Notes: generated from the letters alone by a model not told the origin. Positions 21,993 to 30,232 are shown, counted from the first letter of the stretch. The stretch: 39,987 nt of DNA from Candidatus Gastranaerophilales bacterium (GCA_944326615.1 CALVEO010000012.1:1-39987), one strand, 5' to 3'. Numbers and translations are program-made.

Positions 21993-22879
21993 TTAATAAC
22001 TTATTCTTTGCGGGTAATCTTTAGGTATTTTCCACCCTTCATATTGAATTAATGCAGTACAGAAATAAGGCGTTTCCCCTTTACAACCGTTCAATAGCGT
22101 ATCTCGTGTTCCATCCCATTGCCACATCCATGGTTCAAAACCTTTATTATTATGATATTTCCAATCCTGATTTAGTGCTCTGGGCTGAAAATTAAATGCA
22201 AAAGCACATTTCCCCAACATCATTAAAGTTTCAGGATTTCCATCCATACACTTGGCTGCATTTTGTGGAAAAAATAGCCAATCTCTTGTTGTATCCTGCT
22301 TAAATTGTTTTAACGCACTGCCGTCAGGAAAATATACAATAAATGTACCGTCAGCCAATTCTTCTGTTTTCAAAATTTTCATATAAGGAGCCAGATATTT
22401 ATTAAACCATTTTTCTGCATCAGATGAGCCCGGTATAAGATTACCATCCGCATCAGTCTGCGCCCCCTCTAAATCCTCATACCAGTATATTTTATCGCCA
22501 TAATCATTTTCAGCCATTACAACAGCCTGATTTATAGCTGAATAAAACTTTTTTAGTCTTGTTTCAACAACAGTATTCTTGTGATGTTGAATTAACACAG
22601 GCATAGTCATGGCGGCGACTACCCCGATAATCCCTAAGGTTATTAAAATTTCTGCAAGCGTAAACGCGGCTTGTTTTTTTAGTGAAGAGTGATGAGTGAA
22701 GTGTGTTTTTCTGCTCCCTCCACAAATGAATGGGGCGAGGGGATTAAAAGATAAGCCTTTTACTCTAACCGGCCTACCCTCATATCTTCTTATCTTCTTA
22801 ACTTTAAAAAATCCACTAAAGGAGCTTAGAACGCCCCCCCCCCGACAGGCTTTAATTCTCTTGTCTCAAGTTTTTTCAT
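21993..22879 (-). CDS. Type IV pilin-like protein gene with 10-G tract in the leader, frame OFF in this sequence
   Basis: The gene starts with a perfect AAGGAG site 7 bases before ATG at 22879 and reads MKKLETRELKPV, then meets ten G (22843-22834) and stops six codons later (GGGAF, TAA). With 11 (or 8, or 14) G the frame runs without any stop through a 56-residue basic stretch (for instance FFKVKKIRRYEGRP and KTHFTHHSSLKKQAA) into FTLAEILITLGIIGVVAAM and the rest of a pilin: 295 residues with F at about 73. The first in-frame ATG after the break (22610) falls inside the hydrophobic helix and cannot make a pilin. The head domain ends ALIQYEGWKIPKDYPQRISY, close to the pilin at 31856. The residue before F is Ala, not Gly. 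It lies 44 bp after murG. OFF phase or a homopolymer error are both possible. Confidence 0.8.
22774..22803 (-). repeat. Purine-rich repeat embedded in the pilin leader
   Basis: On the minus strand AAGAAGATAAGAAGATATGA then GGGTAGG is close to the intergenic stretches at 37426-37455 and 39760-39791 (GGTAAGAAGGTAGGAAGATA and similar). In the pilin gene it codes for the Lys/Arg-rich VKKIRRYEGRP segment. Confidence 0.6.
22834..22843 (-). repeat. Poly-G tract (10 G on the minus strand) in pilin leader
   Basis: Ten uninterrupted G, preceded by GTC and followed by CGTTCTAA, 36 bases after the ATG. It has the same placing and the same following CG as the tract at 12991-12997. Confidence 0.9.
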
Positions 22880-22923
22880 ACTCTAACTCCTTATTAAATC
22901 ATAACTACAACTATTATTATAAT

Positions 22924-24018
22924 CTATTTTTTTATTTTTTTCAACTGTTCTGCAATTTTTTCCGTACCGTCAAATTTTGCAAGCGAAAGAGAATTTCGTT
23001 GAAGTTCTTGTAATCGTTCCTTGTCTTTAATCAGTGCGGTAACTGTTTCATATAACAATTTTTCATTTATTTCACTGTCTTCAATATAAATTCCCGCATT
23101 TTTTTCAACCATAAATTTTGCATTTTTCCTTTGATGATCTGCAGCAGCATAAGGATAAGGCACAAATATCGGGGCTATTCCTGATGCGCAGATTTCAGAA
23201 ATGCTTAAAGAGCCGGAGCGGGATACTGCAATATCTGACGCCTTCAAAACAGTAACCATATCATCAAAATAAGGTTTTACAATAAGATTTTTATCTTTTT
23301 CATATTCGGGATAAATTGTCAGGAGCTGTTCTATAACTTTTTCATAATTTTTTCTACCTGTCTGAAAAATCACCTGCAGATCAAAATCTTTTGAAAAAGA
23401 TTTTAAAACCTCAACAGAAGCATCATTTATTGAACGCGCTCCCTGAGAACCTCCCATTATACAAAGAGTTAATTTATTTTCTAACCCAATATTTTTCCTG
23501 GCATCTTCTTTAGAGAGGGTTTTAAATGCCGAACGAATAGGATTGCCGTTTACATAACAGTTTTTATTCTTCAAAAATTTGCAGGCGCTGTCAAATGCAA
23601 CCGAAACACATTTTGCACTTGCAGAAAGTTTTCTAGTAACAAGCCCTGGCTGAGCATCACAATCATGCATCATATAAGGCAAATTCATTAGCTTGGCTGC
23701 CATTAACGCAGGAGCTGAAACATAACCACCGGTGCCAAAAACTACATCAGGTTTATATTTTTTAATATAATAACAGCATTTTAAAACAGCGCACCCTAGC
23801 TGAAACATCCATTTGATAAAATCAAAATTTGCATGACGCGGCATACCATGAACATTTACCCCCAAGAATTTATATCCTTTTTGAGAAACAATGTCATATT
23901 CAAGATTTTTTGGATTTCCGACATAAAATATTTCTTCGCCTTTTAATGCCTCTGCAACAGCTATTGCAGGATAAATATGTCCGCCTGTTCCGCCTCCTGT
24001 TATAAAAAATCTGCTCAT
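22924..24018 (-). CDS. murG: UDP-GlcNAc:lipid I N-acetylglucosaminyltransferase
   Basis: MurG adds GlcNAc to lipid I to make lipid II on the cytoplasmic side of the membrane. The 364 residues start FFITGGGTGGHIYPAIAVAE (4-23) with the glycine-rich acceptor loop, have CIMGGSQGARSINDA in the middle, and RSGSLSISEICASGIAPIFV, then PYPYAAADHQRKNA, the UDP-GlcNAc site. It is the last cell-wall gene of the minus-strand cluster, immediately after ftsW with no gap. A pilin gene follows 44 bp downstream. Confidence 0.97.
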   Translation of the reverse strand: MSRFFITGGGTGGHIYPAIAVAEALKGEEIFYVGNPKNLEYDIVSQKGYKFLGVNVHGMPRHANFDFIKWMFQLGCAVLKCCYYIKKYKPDVVFGTGGYVSAPALMAAKLMNLPYMMHDCDAQPGLVTRKLSASAKCVSVAFDSACKFLKNKNCYVNGNPIRSAFKTLSKEDARKNIGLENKLTLCIMGGSQGARSINDASVEVLKSFSKDFDLQVIFQTGRKNYEKVIEQLLTIYPEYEKDKNLIVKPYFDDMVTVLKASDIAVSRSGSLSISEICASGIAPIFVPYPYAAADHQRKNAKFMVEKNAGIYIEDSEINEKLLYETVTALIKDKERLQELQRNSLSLAKFDGTEKIAEQLKKIKK

Positions 24019-25197
24019 TTAAAATCTATTCCTTATTTTTTTAATTCTTTTTTTAGAAATATTTAAAAGTATTCCGACCATAATCATTGAAACAATAAGA
24101 GATGAACCGCCGTAACTTATGAAAGGAAGCGGCACACCTGTTGTCGGAAGGAATGAACTTGCAACACTCATATTCATAAATGCCTGAAACGTAATGGAAA
24201 AAGTAATTCCGACAGCTAAAAGCTTGCCGTACATATCAGGACATCTCGCAGCAATTACAAAACCTCTCTGCATAAAAGTAAAAAATAAACCGATTACAAG
24301 CACACATCCGACAAAGCCGAGTTCTTCCGCAATAATTGCAAAAATAAAATCTGTATGGCATTCTGGCAGATAAGAAAGTTTCTGAATAGAGCCTCCGTAG
24401 CCGACTCCGCTAAATCCGCCTGATGCAAAAGCAATAAGCGATTGAATAATATTATACCCTGCGCCTAAAGGATCAAGCTCCGGATGGCGCCAGGTTTTTA
24501 TACGCTGGAGCTGATAAGGTTTAATAATTGTAGTAAGCCCTACCACAAGCGCCATAACCATCGCACCTACACAGCTCAAAAAAAGCTTCATTGACCCGCC
24601 TGCAGCCATATACATTACAACGGTTGTCATCCCGAGAAGAATTACCATAGAAAGGTTTGGCTGTATAAAAATTAATCCTGCCATCGCAATTATCGGGAAA
24701 AACGCCCACACCCATTTATTCTGGTCGAAAAGATTTGCATCTTTTCTAAAAGCATTCGCAAGCAATAGAACAACGGCAGGTTTTGCAAATTCTGAAGGCT
24801 GTAATTGAAATCCTGCAATATTTATCCATCTTTTTGCACCGTTTACAACAACACCAAGAGGCGTAAAATCAACTAAAAACAATGCAATCAAAATTGATGC
24901 CATAATAATAACATTCCAGTCTGCAAGTTTTTTATAATCATAGTTCATAAAAAACTTTAAACCGAAAAAACCGACAATAAAACAAATTAACTGTTTTATC
25001 AAAAACTGAGCAGGATTTCCGCCCTCATCAAGACATTTGGGCGCAGTAGCCGAAAATATCGCAAGAAATCCGATAATTACAAGGAAAGCTACGACAATCA
25101 ACAATGTCTTGTCAGGAGACGATATTATAATACTTTGAATTGGCTGCTCACTGCGTCTTTCCCGCGGTTCACGCCTTGTTGATCTTTGATAAGACAT
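24019..25197 (-). CDS. ftsW: SEDS peptidoglycan glycosyltransferase / cell division protein
   Basis: A SEDS polymerase that extends glycan strands from lipid II at the septum with a class b PBP. After a basic 35-residue cytoplasmic tail the 392-residue protein has about ten membrane helices, ending with GVPLPFISYGGSSLIVSMIM, the SEDS hallmark. ANAFRKDANLFDQNKWVWAF and PYQLQRIKTWRHPELDPLGA are also typical. FtsW rather than RodA is chosen because of its place between murD and murG. I start at ATG 25197 (MSYQRSTRREP), preceded by AAGGAAT; it lies inside the murD 3' end (29-bp overlap). Longer in-frame starts only re-read murD. Confidence 0.93.
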   Translation of the reverse strand: MSYQRSTRREPRERRSEQPIQSIIISSPDKTLLIVVAFLVIIGFLAIFSATAPKCLDEGGNPAQFLIKQLICFIVGFFGLKFFMNYDYKKLADWNVIIMASILIALFLVDFTPLGVVVNGAKRWINIAGFQLQPSEFAKPAVVLLLANAFRKDANLFDQNKWVWAFFPIIAMAGLIFIQPNLSMVILLGMTTVVMYMAAGGSMKLFLSCVGAMVMALVVGLTTIIKPYQLQRIKTWRHPELDPLGAGYNIIQSLIAFASGGFSGVGYGGSIQKLSYLPECHTDFIFAIIAEELGFVGCVLVIGLFFTFMQRGFVIAARCPDMYGKLLAVGITFSITFQAFMNMSVASSFLPTTGVPLPFISYGGSSLIVSMIMVGILLNISKKRIKKIRNRF

Positions 25198-26542
25198 ATT
25201 CCTTAAATACCTTTCCTCTTTCCTCATATCCGCTGAACATATCAAAACTTGCACAGGCAGGCGATAATAAAACAACATCAGGATTTAGTTCAATTGCCCT
25301 GTCAATTGCAGACTGCATTGTGTCTTCCCTTAAAACATTATCAAACCCGCTTTTTCTTAAATTTTCTTCAAATCTGTCAGAGGCTTCGCCAATCAAAATT
25401 ACAGTTTTGATATGTTCTTTCACAGCATCACAAAATTCCGTCAAATCCGTATTTTTATCACGCCCTCCGGCAATCAATACTACATCACAGTTATTAAATG
25501 AATTAATCGCAACAAGACTTGCCTCAGGATTTGTGGCTTTTGAATCATTATAAAAAACTGTTTTACCGCTTTGTGCGAATTTTTCAAGCCTATGCTCGGG
25601 AACTTTAAACGACATAATTGATGACTTTATATCTTCGTTTGAAATTCCTTCAATTTTGGCGGCAATAACAGCACACATAACATTCTGATAATTATGGCTG
25701 CCGATAAGCGGGCAGTCATCAAGAGTAATAATTTTTTCTTCTTTACCGTTACGTTTAAAATATATTGCTCCGTCTTTTATGTAAGAGCAGTTTTCGCCTA
25801 TATCTCCGTCAAAAAGGAATACTGTTCCGCCGCATTCTTTTGAAAATTCAAGCAGTTTTTCATCTTTTGCATTCAAAACAGAAAACTGCGGCGCCTGAGG
25901 ACCTTTAAAGATTTTAGCCTTGGCTTTAAAATAATTTTCCAATCCTCCATGCCAGTCAATATGATCGGGAGTAAAGTTTGTAAAAACAGAAATCTGCGGC
26001 TGGAATGAATTGCTGTATTCTAACTGGAAAGAACTACATTCACAAACCATAAAATCAATATCTTTATCCAGCAAATCACATGGCGGAACTCCGTAATTTC
26101 CGCAGGGTTCTGCTTTATATTCACTTGAAAGTATATGCGCTGTCAAAGCTGTTGTTGTTGTTTTCCCGTTAGTTCCTGTTATTGCAATAAACGGAGTACC
26201 TGTTTGCGATGCGGCAAGCTCTATTTCAGATATTACCTTTATTTTATTTTCTTTTAATTTTTGCATTATCGCTGAATGCGGAGGAATACCCGGCGATGTA
26301 ACAGCAATATAAGAATCATTTATAAATTCATCGCTGTGTCCGCCCATTTCTATTTTAATCCCTGTATCTCTAAGTTCTTTCAAAATTTGAGCATCTTCAG
26401 TTTTTTCTTCCCGGAATTCAGTTATATAAACATCTGCTCCTGCCTTATTTAAGTATTTAGCAGCAGAAATTCCGCTTTTGGATAACCCGAGAACCAGAAC
26501 TTTTTTATCAGCCAATTTTACATTCGGTAACAATGATTTCAT
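25169..26542 (-). CDS. murD: UDP-N-acetylmuramoyl-L-alanine:D-glutamate ligase
   Basis: MurD adds D-Glu to UDP-MurNAc-L-Ala. The 457 residues show the N-terminal Rossmann-like VLVLGLSKSGISAAKYL (15-31), the ATP loop FIAITGTNGKTTTTALTAH, NYGVPPCDLLD, NFTPDHIDWHG, VPEHRLEKF, FYNDSKATNPEASLVAINSF, LIAGGRDKNTDL and the closing LLSPACASFDMFSGYEERG. These are all typical MurD positions and the length is normal. Its start directly abuts the mraY stop codon, and its end overlaps ftsW. Confidence 0.97.
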   Translation of the reverse strand: MKSLLPNVKLADKKVLVLGLSKSGISAAKYLNKAGADVYITEFREEKTEDAQILKELRDTGIKIEMGGHSDEFINDSYIAVTSPGIPPHSAIMQKLKENKIKVISEIELAASQTGTPFIAITGTNGKTTTTALTAHILSSEYKAEPCGNYGVPPCDLLDKDIDFMVCECSSFQLEYSNSFQPQISVFTNFTPDHIDWHGGLENYFKAKAKIFKGPQAPQFSVLNAKDEKLLEFSKECGGTVFLFDGDIGENCSYIKDGAIYFKRNGKEEKIITLDDCPLIGSHNYQNVMCAVIAAKIEGISNEDIKSSIMSFKVPEHRLEKFAQSGKTVFYNDSKATNPEASLVAINSFNNCDVVLIAGGRDKNTDLTEFCDAVKEHIKTVILIGEASDRFEENLRKSGFDNVLREDTMQSAIDRAIELNPDVVLLSPACASFDMFSGYEERGKVFKEYVLSKINKA

Positions 26543-27523
26543 CTAAATTATTCCTCGATTAAATAAAATATACAAAATAAGCGCTGAAGCGGAAAGAATT
26601 GCAGAAACAAGTGCAAAGACGCATACAATTTTCTTTTCACTCCAATCGCATAATTCAAAATGGTGATGTATCGGTGCCATTTTGAAAACTCTTTTGCCTG
26701 TTGTTTTAAAGCTTGTAACCTGAATTATAACAGACAAAGTTTCCATCACAAAAACGCCGGCAATAAGTATCAAAAGTATTTCAAACTTTCCTAATACAGC
26801 AACAGTTCCCAAAAGTCCGCCGATTGCAAGCGAGCCCGTATCCCCCATAAATACCTGAGCTTTTGGCTTATTGTATTTTAAAAATCCTGCTAATGCACCT
26901 GCAACAGCCGCAGAAATTATCGCAGCTTCAGGATATCCGGAAAATAAACAAATCAATGCACACGCCGCAAATGAAAAAATGCCTGTTGATGCGGCAAGCC
27001 CGTCAAGTCCGTCAGTCAAATTGTAAGCATTAGAAGCTCCCGTAATAACAAATACTGAAAAAACAGGATAAAACCAGCTCAAATGTAGAACATAATGTCC
27101 GATTGCTATATCTCCAGCGTTATCTTTTGTCATCATAAGATAAAGAGTCGGAAGCATTGCAATTGCAATTTGTCTTAAAAGCTTTCCTCGCGGGGTCAAG
27201 CCGTCATTGCCTTTACCTTTTAACTTTATATAATCATCTTGAAATCCTGCAAACGTATAAAATAAAAGGGTTAAAAGTATAATAAAAGCTTCTGTCGAAA
27301 GCCTCTGCGCCATTGCAAGAGTGATAATAGAACCCAGAATTATTGCAAGAATTATAAAAATACCGCCTGTTGTAGGTGTACCCTGTTTTTTAGCATGAGC
27401 TTCTGGTGCACAGCCTTTGACATACTGCCCTATCATATGCTTTTTCAAAAAATCTATATAAGGAACGCCAAAAAGCAAACACAATATCATTCCCAGTAAA
27501 AATGCAACTGCCAGCATTATCAT
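26543..27523 (-). CDS. mraY: Phospho-N-acetylmuramoyl-pentapeptide transferase
   Basis: MraY moves phospho-MurNAc-pentapeptide to undecaprenyl phosphate, giving lipid I. The 326-residue, ten-helix protein has HAKKQGTPTTGGIFIILAII (43-62), FQDDYIKLKGKGNDGLTPRG with the Asp pair, GASNAYNLTDGLDGLAAST, VFMGDTGSLAIGGLL, and MAPIHHHFELCDWSEKKIV with the HHH motif. All catalytic motifs are present. The start has GGAAAGGGT about 7 bases upstream, within DNA of the 109-bp tandem repeat that separates it from murF. Confidence 0.97.
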   Translation of the reverse strand: MIMLAVAFLLGMILCLLFGVPYIDFLKKHMIGQYVKGCAPEAHAKKQGTPTTGGIFIILAIILGSIITLAMAQRLSTEAFIILLTLLFYTFAGFQDDYIKLKGKGNDGLTPRGKLLRQIAIAMLPTLYLMMTKDNAGDIAIGHYVLHLSWFYPVFSVFVITGASNAYNLTDGLDGLAASTGIFSFAACALICLFSGYPEAAIISAAVAGALAGFLKYNKPKAQVFMGDTGSLAIGGLLGTVAVLGKFEILLILIAGVFVMETLSVIIQVTSFKTTGKRVFKMAPIHHHFELCDWSEKKIVCVFALVSAILSASALILYILFNRGII

Positions 27524-27530
27524 TTTTTTT

Positions 27531-27756
27531 ACCCTTTCCGTAAATTTTCGTTTAATTTTGTCTATTTTCGTCAGTCGCTGCGCTATAACTCTTTTTTACA
27601 ATTATCTTGATACATCATTATACGCTTGCTCCCGTTTTTACCCTTTCCGTAAATTTTCGTTTAATTTTGTCTATTTTCGTCAGTCGCTGCGCTATAACTC
27701 TTTTTCACAATTATCTTGATACATCATTATACGCTTGCTCCCGTTTTTACCCTTTC
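27531..27756. repeat. Tandem 109-bp duplication between murF and mraY
   Basis: Two units, 27531-27639 and 27640-27748, differ by a single base (TTTTTTACAATT against TTTTTCACAATT), and a third begins (ACCCTTTC, 27749-27756). Each unit on the minus strand contains GGGAGCAAGCGTATAATGAT and a tiny frame (MMYQDNCEKEL). The near identity points to a recent duplication. It lengthens the murF-mraY gap to 234 bp inside an otherwise tight operon. Confidence 0.95.
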
Positions 27757-27757
27757 A

Positions 27758-29065
27758 TTATTTTTTTAAATTCTCTATTATCTCTTCAAACTTCATCGCC
27801 CTTGAAGCCTTTAAAAATATTGTAATACCCGCATGCAAATTATCAAGAATGTAACGAGATGTTGCAAGATTGGTGTCAAAATGTTTTACATCAAATCCAT
27901 ACTTTAATAATTCATCGCCGATATACTTTGCAAGCTTCCCGACAGTAAGAAATACTGCCTGTTTGCCTTGAAACTTCCTGCCGAAAAATTCGCCGACTTC
28001 GCGGTGAAACTCAATTTCAGCCTCGCCCAGCTCTCCCATATCACCAAGAATTACAACAGGATTTTCATACAACTCCAAAAATGTTGAAACAGAAGCTTTC
28101 ATTGATTCAGGATTTGCATTATAGCTGTCATTTATAATTTTATATCCGTTAATTTCCTGGATTTCCCAGCGTTTTTCTATCTGGTGGTATTTTGCCAGAC
28201 CCCGCTTAATCTCTTCATAAGACATACCCAGCTTAAAGCCAAGTTCAATTGCAGACAGAGAATTTTCAATATTGTAATCACCTTCAACATTTAGATCGTA
28301 TTCATCGCCCTTATAGCGAAATTTAGAATACCCTTTGCGTTTTTTCAAAATTTCCGCATCATTTATTGAATAAAAAATCTTTTCACCCGCAAAGTCTGCG
28401 AATTTTTTAATCCTTTCATTATTCTGTGCAATAAGAGTATTCTTTAAATATTTTGTAATTTCGCATTTAGCTTTTGCAATATTATCAAGACTCCCCAGAC
28501 GCCCTATATGAGCAGAACCTGCATTTGTAATAATCGCGAAATCAGGTTGTGCATATTTTGTAATAAGTTCAATTTCTCCAAACCCTCGCATTCCCATTTC
28601 AATAATCAACACTTCAGTATCTTCGGGCATTGAAAGAACTGTCTGACAGAAACCGATTTCGTTATTATGGTTAGAGAAAGTTTTGTGAGTTTTGAATTTT
28701 TCAGACAGAACAGAATACACCATCTCTTTTGTCGTAGTTTTGCCGGAGCTTCCCGTAATACCAACAACTATAGGATTATATTTTTCCCTGGCAAAATTTG
28801 CAATCTGCAAATAAGCTTTTAACGTATCAGGAACTTTTAAACTGAACTCAGAACAGCAGTCTTTTGTACAAAAACACCCTGCTGCTCCGGCCTCTATTGC
28901 TTTAGCACAAAAACTTTCCCCGTCAAAGTTTGCCCCCTTTAAAGGCAAATACAAATCACCTTTTTTTATCGTTCGTGTATCAGTAGAAATATCAAATTCT
29001 CCATTGATATGTCCTTTAATTTCGGCATTTGTAGCTTTTTTCAATTCTTCTACAGTAAATTTCAT
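27758..29065 (-). CDS. murF: UDP-N-acetylmuramoyl-tripeptide:D-alanyl-D-alanine ligase
   Basis: MurF adds D-Ala-D-Ala to complete the UDP-MurNAc-pentapeptide. The 435 residues include the N-terminal Mur domain (GHINGEFDISTDTRTIKKGD), the ATP loop VVGITGSSGKTTTKEMVYSV (about 99-118), TFSNHNNEIG, IEMGMRGFGEIELITK, TNAGSAHIGRLGS, EKRWEIQEINGYKIINDSYN, ANPESMKASV and VILGDMGELGEAEIEFHREV. It heads the cluster; ATG 29065 follows GAGGGAGAG. murE and murC are not in this window. No promoter stands out in the short gap toward rplU, which is divergent. Confidence 0.97.
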   Translation of the reverse strand: MKFTVEELKKATNAEIKGHINGEFDISTDTRTIKKGDLYLPLKGANFDGESFCAKAIEAGAAGCFCTKDCCSEFSLKVPDTLKAYLQIANFAREKYNPIVVGITGSSGKTTTKEMVYSVLSEKFKTHKTFSNHNNEIGFCQTVLSMPEDTEVLIIEMGMRGFGEIELITKYAQPDFAIITNAGSAHIGRLGSLDNIAKAKCEITKYLKNTLIAQNNERIKKFADFAGEKIFYSINDAEILKKRKGYSKFRYKGDEYDLNVEGDYNIENSLSAIELGFKLGMSYEEIKRGLAKYHQIEKRWEIQEINGYKIINDSYNANPESMKASVSTFLELYENPVVILGDMGELGEAEIEFHREVGEFFGRKFQGKQAVFLTVGKLAKYIGDELLKYGFDVKHFDTNLATSRYILDNLHAGITIFLKASRAMKFEEIIENLKK

Positions 29066-29137
29066 CTCTCCCTCGCTAAAATAATTTTACCGCAAACAAA
29101 CACACCGGAACGTAAAGTTAATAAATGTTAATAGTGC

Positions 29138-29166
29138 TTGACAAGGGCAATTGAGCAGGTGATAAT
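29138..29166 (+). promoter_or_regulatory. Promoter of rplU-rpmA
   Basis: TTGACA at 29138-29143, 17-bp spacer, GATAAT at 29161-29166. The start would be near 29173, giving an rplU leader of about 234 nt, long enough for a regulatory RNA. A second TTGACA at 29195-29200 has no good -10. Confidence 0.7.
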
Positions 29167-29222
29167 AATTGATGTATTAGTATGCGGTAACTCGTTGACA
29201 ATTTTTCGAAAGCTTACAAAGC

Positions 29223-29350
29223 AAAACAGATGCGAGGGACAAGCCATTCTGAAACATATAAAATAAAAACAAATTTACCCGAGTGCATTAATAATATAAA
29301 GCCGGTAATAAAAAATGTTTCAAAACTTGACCTTAACCGTTAAAAGGCGG
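29223..29350 (+). promoter_or_regulatory. Putative structured leader of rplU, copy 1 of a repeated motif
   Basis: Two conserved blocks, AAAACAGATGCGAG with GGACA, and CCGAGTGCATTAATAATA followed by AAAGCCGGTAATAAAA, recur in the rpmA leader (29788-29890). ATGC of the first block can pair with GCAT of the second, and GGG with CCC, with GAG facing GAG as an internal loop, closing a stem over a variable 40-nt insert. A third shared piece, AGGCGG, follows at about 29345. It matches none of the common riboswitch cores I can recall. Its place before a ribosomal protein gene suggests feedback by L21/L27 or control in response to growth. Confidence 0.6.
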
Positions 29351-29406
29351 TATATGCAATCCCGTAAGCTATGTCGAAAAAACGAAACCCAAGAAAGGAA
29401 AAGAAA

Positions 29407-29757
29407 ATGTACGCAATTGTAGAAACAGGCGGAAAACAGTATCAGGTAGAAGAAGGAAGATACCTTGATGTTGAATTATTAGACGGCGAAAAAGATTCAA
29501 AAATAGTTTTTGATAAAGTCGTTATGATAGTAAACGGTAAAAAATCTAAAGTAGGACAGCCTTACGTTGCAGGCGCTTCTGCTGAAGGCACAATCGTTAA
29601 ACATGACAAAGAAAAGAAAATAATCGTTTACAAACAAAGACCTAAAAAAGGTTACAGAAAAAAACAAGGACACAGACAGGGCTTCACAAGAGTAATGATT
29701 TCTAAAATCAGAACATCTGCTCAGAAAAAAGCCGCTGAAACAACTGAAGAAGCATAA
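29407..29757 (+). CDS. rplU: 50S ribosomal protein L21
   Basis: 116 residues: MYAIVETGGKQYQVEEGRYL at the start, the basic rRNA-binding stretch KRPKKGYRKKQGHRQGFT-like segment near residue 80-97 (KQRPKKGYRKKQGHRQGFTR) and a short acidic tail. This is canonical L21 with a C-terminal extension of about 12 residues. The start at 29407 is set by AAGAAAGGAAAAG just before it and by the family N-terminus; the upstream ATG at 29371 adds a Lys/Arg-rich piece not seen in L21. rpmA follows after 190 bp that carry a second copy of the leader motif. Confidence 0.97.
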   Translation: MYAIVETGGKQYQVEEGRYLDVELLDGEKDSKIVFDKVVMIVNGKKSKVGQPYVAGASAEGTIVKHDKEKKIIVYKQRPKKGYRKKQGHRQGFTRVMISKIRTSAQKKAAETTEEA

Positions 29758-29787
29758 ACTATCCTCCTCTGGGAGATGGTTTACAAA

Positions 29788-29890
29788 TAAAACAGATGCG
29801 AGAGGACATAAATACCTCGAGTGCATTAATCAATCAAAGCCGATAATAAAACTATCGGGAAAGTAATACAAAAAAATCGTACAGAGGCGG
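29788..29890 (+). promoter_or_regulatory. Putative structured leader of rpmA, copy 2 of a repeated motif
   Basis: AAAACAGATGCGAGAGGACA is followed after a few bases by CCTCGAGTGCATTAAT and AAAGCCGATAATAAAA, nearly identical to the rplU leader blocks. Here the base stem ATGC...GAGG / CCTC...GCAT has a short loop, and CCGATA-ATAAAAC-TATCGG forms a second hairpin that rplU lacks in that form. AGAGGCGG follows at 29883-29890. A CGTAC/GTACG pairing (about 29878-29882 with 29919-29923) could enclose the last part before the ribosome-binding site. Confidence 0.6.
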
Positions 29891-29947
29891 CACTTCAATT
29901 AACAGTAAGTTAAGGCGACGTACGTAGTACATAAGGAGAAATAAATT

Positions 29948-30202
29948 ATGGCACATAAGAAAGGTATGGGATCAACCCGTAACGGACGTGATTCGGAAGC
30001 GAAGCGATTAGGCGTAAAAAAATTCGGCGGTGAAATCGTTAAAGCCGGAAATATCCTTGTTCGTCAAAGAGGAACAAAAGTTCATCCCGGCAACAATGTA
30101 GGCATTGGTTCTGATGATACATTGTATGCTTTAATTGACGGTCAGGTGAAATTTGAAGCGCACAGACGCGACAGAAAACAGGTTAGCGTTTACGCGGTGT
30201 AA
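29948..30202 (+). CDS. rpmA: 50S ribosomal protein L27
   Basis: 84 residues beginning [20 protein letters not shown] and ending [10 protein letters not shown], a canonical L27 whose flexible N-terminus reaches the peptidyl transferase centre. There is no N-terminal extension of the Firmicutes type that needs processing: it begins directly at AHKKG. ATG 29948 follows AAGGAGAAATAAATT. A terminator lies 30 bp after the stop. Confidence 0.98.
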   Translation: MAHKKGMGSTRNGRDSEAKRLGVKKFGGEIVKAGNILVRQRGTKVHPGNNVGIGSDDTLYALIDGQVKFEAHRRDRKQVSVYAV

Positions 30203-30232
30203 AAATTAAAAATAAAGTTATACAAATCAAAT

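Noticed and set aside
21993-22610. Pilin gene starting at ATG 22610
   Set aside because: This ATG lies within the hydrophobic helix, after FTLAEIL, and has no ribosome-binding site; the frame is open far upstream to the G tract.
27607-27825. Plus-strand frame over the 109-bp duplication
   Set aside because: Antisense to the murF end, low resemblance to protein, no ribosome-binding site.
29173-29406. A known riboswitch (cobalamin, TPP, FMN, SAM, T-box) in the rplU leader
   Set aside because: None of the conserved cores of these classes that I can recall is present, and the genes downstream are ribosomal proteins.
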